Source: RYN-428 sp035648595
Lineage (GTDB): Bacteria > Planctomycetota > Phycisphaerae > Tepidisphaerales > Tepidisphaeraceae
Length of the DNA: 7,961 nt
Direction of reading: 5' to 3'
Assembly (NCBI GenBank): GCA_035648595.1
Contig: DASRLH010000172.1
Location: 1-7,961, forward strand
Below are positions 5,647 to 7,961 of this stretch, piece by piece (the first letter of the stretch is position 1; every line of letters begins with the position of its first letter). The notes beneath the pieces are model-generated. The model had not been told where the DNA came from and did not search any database. It was given only the letters and a program-made list of their open reading frames with translations. Position numbers and translations under genes: made by a program.

Positions 5647-6546
5647 ATGCTTCAATCCCGTCGCTCCCTGTTGAAAACCGCCGCGCTTGCGGCGGCCGCG
5701 ATTCCGCTGTCTGGCGCCGTTGCCGGCGCGGCGGAGGCGGGCAAGGAACTGCTTGGCCCACTGGGCACGCGCGTGCCGGGCAAGGATCCGTGGAAAGGCC
5801 TGAAGGTTGGCGTGGCATCCTACAGCTTCCGCAAGCTGTCGCTCGATCGGACAATCGCCGGCATCAAGCGGGTGGATCTTCACTACGTTTCGATCAAGGA
5901 TTTTCATCTGCCGATGAGAAGCACCACCGCCCAGCGCAAGCAGGTTGCCGGGGAGTTTCGGGATGCGGGGATCATGCCGATCAGTTGCGGGGTCATCACC
6001 ATCAAGGACGAGCCATCGGCCCGGCAGGCGTTTGAATACGCGCGCGACATCGCGGTGCCGACCATCGTCTGCCATCCCGAGCCGGCGACGCTGCCGCTGA
6101 TTGAAAGATTAGTCAAGGAATTCAACATCAAGATCGCGATTCACAACCACGGCCCCGAGGCGCCGCACTTCAAGTCGCCGTACGATGCCTGGGAGGCCGT
6201 GCAGAAATACGATCCGCGCCTGGGCTTGTGCATCGACGTGGGCCACACCGCGCGGGCCGGCGTGAATCCTGTCGAAGCGATCCGCAAATGCGCCGCCCGG
6301 CTATACGATTGCCATTTCAAGGACATCGTGGCCCTGGGCGCCAGGAACGCCGGCGTGGCCGAGGTGGAAGTCGGTCGCGGTATCCTCGACATCCGCGGCA
6401 TGCTCCAGGCCCTTCTCGACATCAAGTACCCCGGCCACGTCGGCTTCGAGCACGAGAAAACCGCCGAAAATCCGCTGCCGGGATTGGCCGAGTCGGTGGG
6501 GTATACAAAGGGGGTTTTGTCGTGCATTAGCGTGGCGAGCGCGTGA
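5647..6546 (+). CDS. Tat-exported xylose-isomerase-like TIM-barrel protein (sugar phosphate isomerase/epimerase family)
   Basis: A 299-residue protein. It opens with a twin-arginine signal (SRRSLLK at 4-10, hydrophobic region 11-28, likely cleavage after the AGA near residue 28), so it is probably exported folded with its metal. The rest is an AP-endonuclease-2/xylose-isomerase-like TIM barrel (PF01261). It shows strand-end residues typical of the metal site: VASYSF (56-61), IVCHPE (140-145), IAIHNHGPE (163-171), LCIDVGH (194-200), YDCHFKD (220-226) and VGFEHE (265-270). Candidate ligands are His166/168, Asp197, His200, His223 and Glu268/270. The substrate cannot be predicted. Relatives act as sugar epimerases or isomerases. 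AAGGA six bases before the ATG at 5647 fixes the start. It is divergent from the minus-strand operon, and the Uma2 gene follows 50 bases after its stop. Confidence 0.9.
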   Translation: MLQSRRSLLKTAALAAAAIPLSGAVAGAAEAGKELLGPLGTRVPGKDPWKGLKVGVASYSFRKLSLDRTIAGIKRVDLHYVSIKDFHLPMRSTTAQRKQVAGEFRDAGIMPISCGVITIKDEPSARQAFEYARDIAVPTIVCHPEPATLPLIERLVKEFNIKIAIHNHGPEAPHFKSPYDAWEAVQKYDPRLGLCIDVGHTARAGVNPVEAIRKCAARLYDCHFKDIVALGARNAGVAEVEVGRGILDIRGMLQALLDIKYPGHVGFEHEKTAENPLPGLAESVGYTKGVLSCISVASA

Positions 6547-6575
6547 GGCGCGGAGAAGCTTGACAATTCGCGGCA

Positions 6576-6581
6576 TATAAT
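6576..6581 (+). promoter_or_regulatory. TATAAT -10 element of the intact Uma2 gene
   Basis: A perfect TATAAT lies 15 bases before the ATG at 6597, so transcription would start about 9 bases upstream of the start codon. The same block (TATAATCRTGMACTGGTTCC then GATG) precedes the second Uma2 copy, so the spacing is conserved. A TTGACA at 6560-6565 is only 10 bases away and is too close to serve as its -35. Confidence 0.5.
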
Positions 6582-6596
6582 CATGCACTGGTTCCG

Positions 6597-7334
6597 ATGA
6601 CAACACTCACGCTGCCCACGCTTGTGCCATCCCACATGAAGAGGCACGTCGTGCCGCTCCACAATGGCGACCGGCTCACCCAGGACGAATTCCACCGACG
6701 GTATCAGAGCTCCCCTGAGAAAGTGAAAGCCGAGCTGATCGAAGGGACTGTCTACATGGCATCTCCTGTTGGTCTCCGGCACGGGGATTTACATTTCAGC
6801 TTCAGCGCGTTGCTCGGTGCGTATCAGGCGGCCTCCTTTGGCACACGCGGTTCCGACAATGCCACGATCGTTCTGGGCGCGCAGAGCGAACCGCAGCCCG
6901 ATCTTCACCTTCGGTTGACGCCCGAGTGCGGCGGTCGCTCTCGGGAGCAGCGCGGCGTTTTGCACGGGCCGCCGGAACTGGTGATCGAGATCGCCCATTC
7001 CTCCAGGGCGGTGGACCTGCATGGCAAGCGACGCGACTATCAGCGGGCCGGGGTGCTGGAATATCTCGTGCTGCTGGTCGAGGAACAGCAGCTACAGACA
7101 TTCGATTTCTCGACGCAATTGCAGCCACGCGCCCACGCCGGTGGCATCTATCGCTCGACGGCTTTCCCCGGCTTGTGGATTCACACTGCCGCCGTCTTGT
7201 CCGGAGACTTGCCTCGAGCGATGCGCACGCTCAATAAAGGCATCCAGTCGCCCGATCATGCGGCATTCGTCAAGCGCCTGAAGCGCGCCGGCCGCCAGGC
7301 AAATGCCGGAACGATCCGGGCGGCGCGGAAATAG
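6597..7334 (+). CDS. Uma2 family (DUF820) putative restriction-endonuclease-like protein
   Basis: A 245-residue protein of the Uma2 family (PF05685), which has a PD-(D/E)XK nuclease-like fold and is greatly expanded in cyanobacteria and planctomycetes. Its true job is unsettled. Visible elements are VKAELIEGTVYMASP (43-56) with the early acidic residues Glu46/Glu49, the EPQPDLHLRL strand (98-107) with Asp102, PPELVIEIAHSS (125-136) with Glu131, then the downstream DLHGKRRDYQRAGVLEYLVL (140-159) with Lys144 and the characteristic Y..AGV.EYLV. These match the acidic residues and distal Lys expected of the family. There is a family-specific N-terminal leader (LHNGDRLTQDEFHRRY). The basic tail after about 210 is longer than in many members. 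No Shine-Dalgarno is visible. The start is set by the conserved upstream block. A truncated paralogue follows at 7661. Confidence 0.92.
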   Translation: MTTLTLPTLVPSHMKRHVVPLHNGDRLTQDEFHRRYQSSPEKVKAELIEGTVYMASPVGLRHGDLHFSFSALLGAYQAASFGTRGSDNATIVLGAQSEPQPDLHLRLTPECGGRSREQRGVLHGPPELVIEIAHSSRAVDLHGKRRDYQRAGVLEYLVLLVEEQQLQTFDFSTQLQPRAHAGGIYRSTAFPGLWIHTAAVLSGDLPRAMRTLNKGIQSPDHAAFVKRLKRAGRQANAGTIRAARK

Positions 7335-7346
7335 CTGGCCATCAGC

Positions 7347-7424
7347 CTAGTGCATTGTCACTCAATGATTTTAGGGTAAATCGCTAGGGCTTTACCCTAA
7401 TTTTGAAGAGTGACAATGCACTAG
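7347..7424. mobile_element. 78-bp hairpin MITE, probably Tc1/IS630-like
   Basis: Two 34-base inverted arms (7347-7380 and 7391-7424) surround a 10-base centre. The outer 17 bases (CTAGTGCATTGTCACTC) and inner 10 (TTAGGGTAAA) pair perfectly, with a mismatched 7-base bulge between. The ends sit in CTAG, so a TA target duplication with termini GTGCATTGTCACTC is possible, as for IS630/Tc1-type elements. There is no coding capacity. It lies 12 bases past the Uma2 stop codon and may also act as a transcription terminator. Confidence 0.75.
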
Positions 7425-7630
7425 CTTCATTCTCGCCCGCGTGAGAGGGTGAGTCGCCTCCCCAACGCTGCAGGTCCCAATCAGTCGTATTTGTTCCCTT
7501 GAGATGCTCGCGACGTGCTGCCAATGGAAAGGCCAAGGAAGCTGATACCTCTCGTCAATTCATTGAGTGCTTCCTTTGCTGGAGGGACTATACAGCCCAA
7601 CGGAAGGTAAGGACAGTTTGCGGGTGGACG
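7425..7630. other. Gene-free stretch between MITE and second Uma2 copy
   Basis: I see no gene, RNA or repeat here. Short frames on both strands lack start signals and recognisable motifs. Similarity to the upstream region of the first Uma2 gene begins only at about 7631. Confidence 0.5.
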
Positions 7631-7639
7631 CTCGCGGAA

Positions 7640-7645
7640 TATAAT
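7640..7645 (+). promoter_or_regulatory. TATAAT -10 element of the truncated Uma2 copy
   Basis: TATAAT is placed 15 bases before the ATG at 7661, exactly as for the intact paralogue. The 30 bases before the two start codons differ at few positions, so the promoter was duplicated together with the gene. Confidence 0.45.
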
Positions 7646-7660
7646 CGTGAACTGGTTCCG

Positions 7661-7821
7661 ATGACAACGCTCACCCTGCCTACGCTTCAACCGTCTCAAG
7701 CAACGATCCGCGTTGCGCCCCTTCATAACGGCGACCGCCTCACGCAGGCCGAATTTCACCGACGGTATCAGAGCGCCCCTGAGAAGGTGAAAGCGGAGCT
7801 CATCGAAGGGGCTGTCTACAA
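7661..7821 (+). pseudogene. Uma2 family gene truncated by an insertion sequence
   Basis: The first 53 codons match the intact Uma2 protein at 43 of 53 residues, including PLHNGDRLTQ, EFHRRYQS and PEKVKAELIEG. Similarity stops abruptly after the shared VY (GTCTACA), where an insertion-sequence end begins (CAGGGC at 7822). Reading continues into the element for about 24 foreign codons and stops at 7892-7894. The catalytic core (the PD and E motifs) is lost from this side, so the product cannot be active. The 3' part of the gene may survive beyond the window on the far side of the insertion. Confidence 0.85.
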
Positions 7822-7961
7822 CAGGGCTATCGCATTTAGGCCGATAGGGCCTGAATCAGGCTTTCCCGGCTCCATCCGCACATTTGCTGCTTGAGTCGAA
7901 TGCCGACGTTGAGATTCTTTCCATTTGGTTTCTTGGGTTGCCAGCGTTTGAGCTTGTTCAG
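7822..7961. mobile_element. Right end of an insertion sequence, probably ISAs1 family, running off the window
   Basis: The boundary is defined by the sudden loss of Uma2 similarity at 7821/7822. The element's end reads CAGGGCTATCGCATTTAGG, and CAGGG termini are typical of ISAs1-family elements, which duplicate 8-10 bases of target. The duplication cannot be checked because the other end is outside the window. The transposase gene lies on the minus strand and ends 14 bases inside the terminus, usual for a compact IS. Confidence 0.7.
7836..7961 (-). CDS. Transposase, C-terminal end only (probably ISAs1-like DDE)
   Basis: The last 41 residues of a protein that begins beyond the window. The visible part runs LNKLKRWQPKKPNGKNLN, VGIRLKQQMCGWSRESLIQA and LSA, ending at TAA on the minus strand. 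The pattern of a basic helix (LNKLKRW), a Gly/Lys turn and a final KQQMCGW..(E/D).L...L matches how IS4/ISAs1-type DDE transposases end (...K.K.K..GW...YLL..L). The catalytic DDE residues lie upstream, outside the window. The position next to an IS terminus supports the call. Confidence 0.65.
   Translation of the reverse strand: MNKLKRWQPKKPNGKNLNVGIRLKQQMCGWSRESLIQALSA

Noticed and set aside
5465..5854. Upstream extension of the P/R/G-rich gene to 5854
   Set aside because: The extension crosses the candidate promoter and overlaps the start of the TIM-barrel gene. The ATG at 5464 has AAGGA at proper distance.
6560..6581. TTGACA plus TATAAT as a full sigma-70 promoter
   Set aside because: Only 10 bases separate the hexamers, far from the 16-18 needed, and the TTGACA is not conserved before the second Uma2 copy. 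Only the TATAAT was kept.
7481..7759. Minus-strand open frame of 92 codons overlapping the truncated Uma2 copy
   Set aside because: It is antisense to the duplicated Uma2 block, which is clearly the coding strand. There is no recognisable domain.
1..7961. CRISPR array, tRNA or rRNA gene
   Set aside because: No regularly spaced repeats with unique spacers, no cloverleaf and no rRNA-like sequence was seen. The only tandem repeats are two-unit duplications without spacers.

Overview
The window is about 8 kb of moderately high-GC bacterial DNA that looks chromosomal and accessory in character. Its gene families suggest the Planctomycetes/Verrucomicrobia (PVC) group: a Tat-exported xylose-isomerase-like TIM-barrel protein, duplicated Uma2 (DUF820) genes, a DUF433 protein, and a large hairpin repeat of the 'NRGRTRMNAD...SAFICVHPRL' type that I associate with these phyla. 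The phylum is an inference from family content. No rRNA, tRNA or single-copy marker is present to confirm it.

Left part (1-2828). Bases 1-580 hold no intact gene, only a possible degraded tail of a REP-associated transposase. Next is a minus-strand type II toxin-antitoxin pair: a Phd/YefM-like antitoxin overlapping a ParE/RelE-like toxin by 4 bases. A tandem 22-bp repeat resembling a solitary IS21-type end follows, then a DUF433 gene on the plus strand without its usual PIN-like partner, then an unrecognised 239-residue protein with two N-terminal membrane segments.

Middle (2829-5464). The convergent gap 2829-3408 contains two separate foldback sequences. One is the NRG-type hairpin. The other is a 325-bp MITE-like element with 26-bp terminal inverted repeats (25/26 matching) and a perfect 8-bp target duplication (TCATTTTA). 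Three minus-strand genes follow: a membrane acyltransferase (acyltransferase-3/OafA type) and, upstream of it, a tight two-gene operon of a Pro/Arg/Gly-rich 147-residue protein and a 79-residue basic protein, both of unknown function. A 27-bp direct repeat (25/27) lies on either side of the acyltransferase and the foldbacks.

Right part (5465-7961). A Tat-signal TIM-barrel protein is transcribed divergently from the two-gene operon. An intact Uma2 family gene follows it. Then come a 78-bp hairpin MITE, probably Tc1/IS630-like, and a second Uma2 copy that keeps the same upstream TATAAT/ATG layout but is cut after about 53 codons by the end of an insertion sequence, probably ISAs1 family. The C-terminal end of its transposase runs out of the window on the minus strand.

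The genes do not form one obvious pathway. The window reads as a patch of accessory DNA containing selfish elements (TA module, two MITEs, at least one IS and possible IS remnants) interspersed with a few housekeeping or envelope-type genes. I see no CRISPR array and no clearly recognisable new multi-gene defence or biosynthetic system. The most concrete new-looking items are the 325-bp MITE and the two-gene unknown operon.
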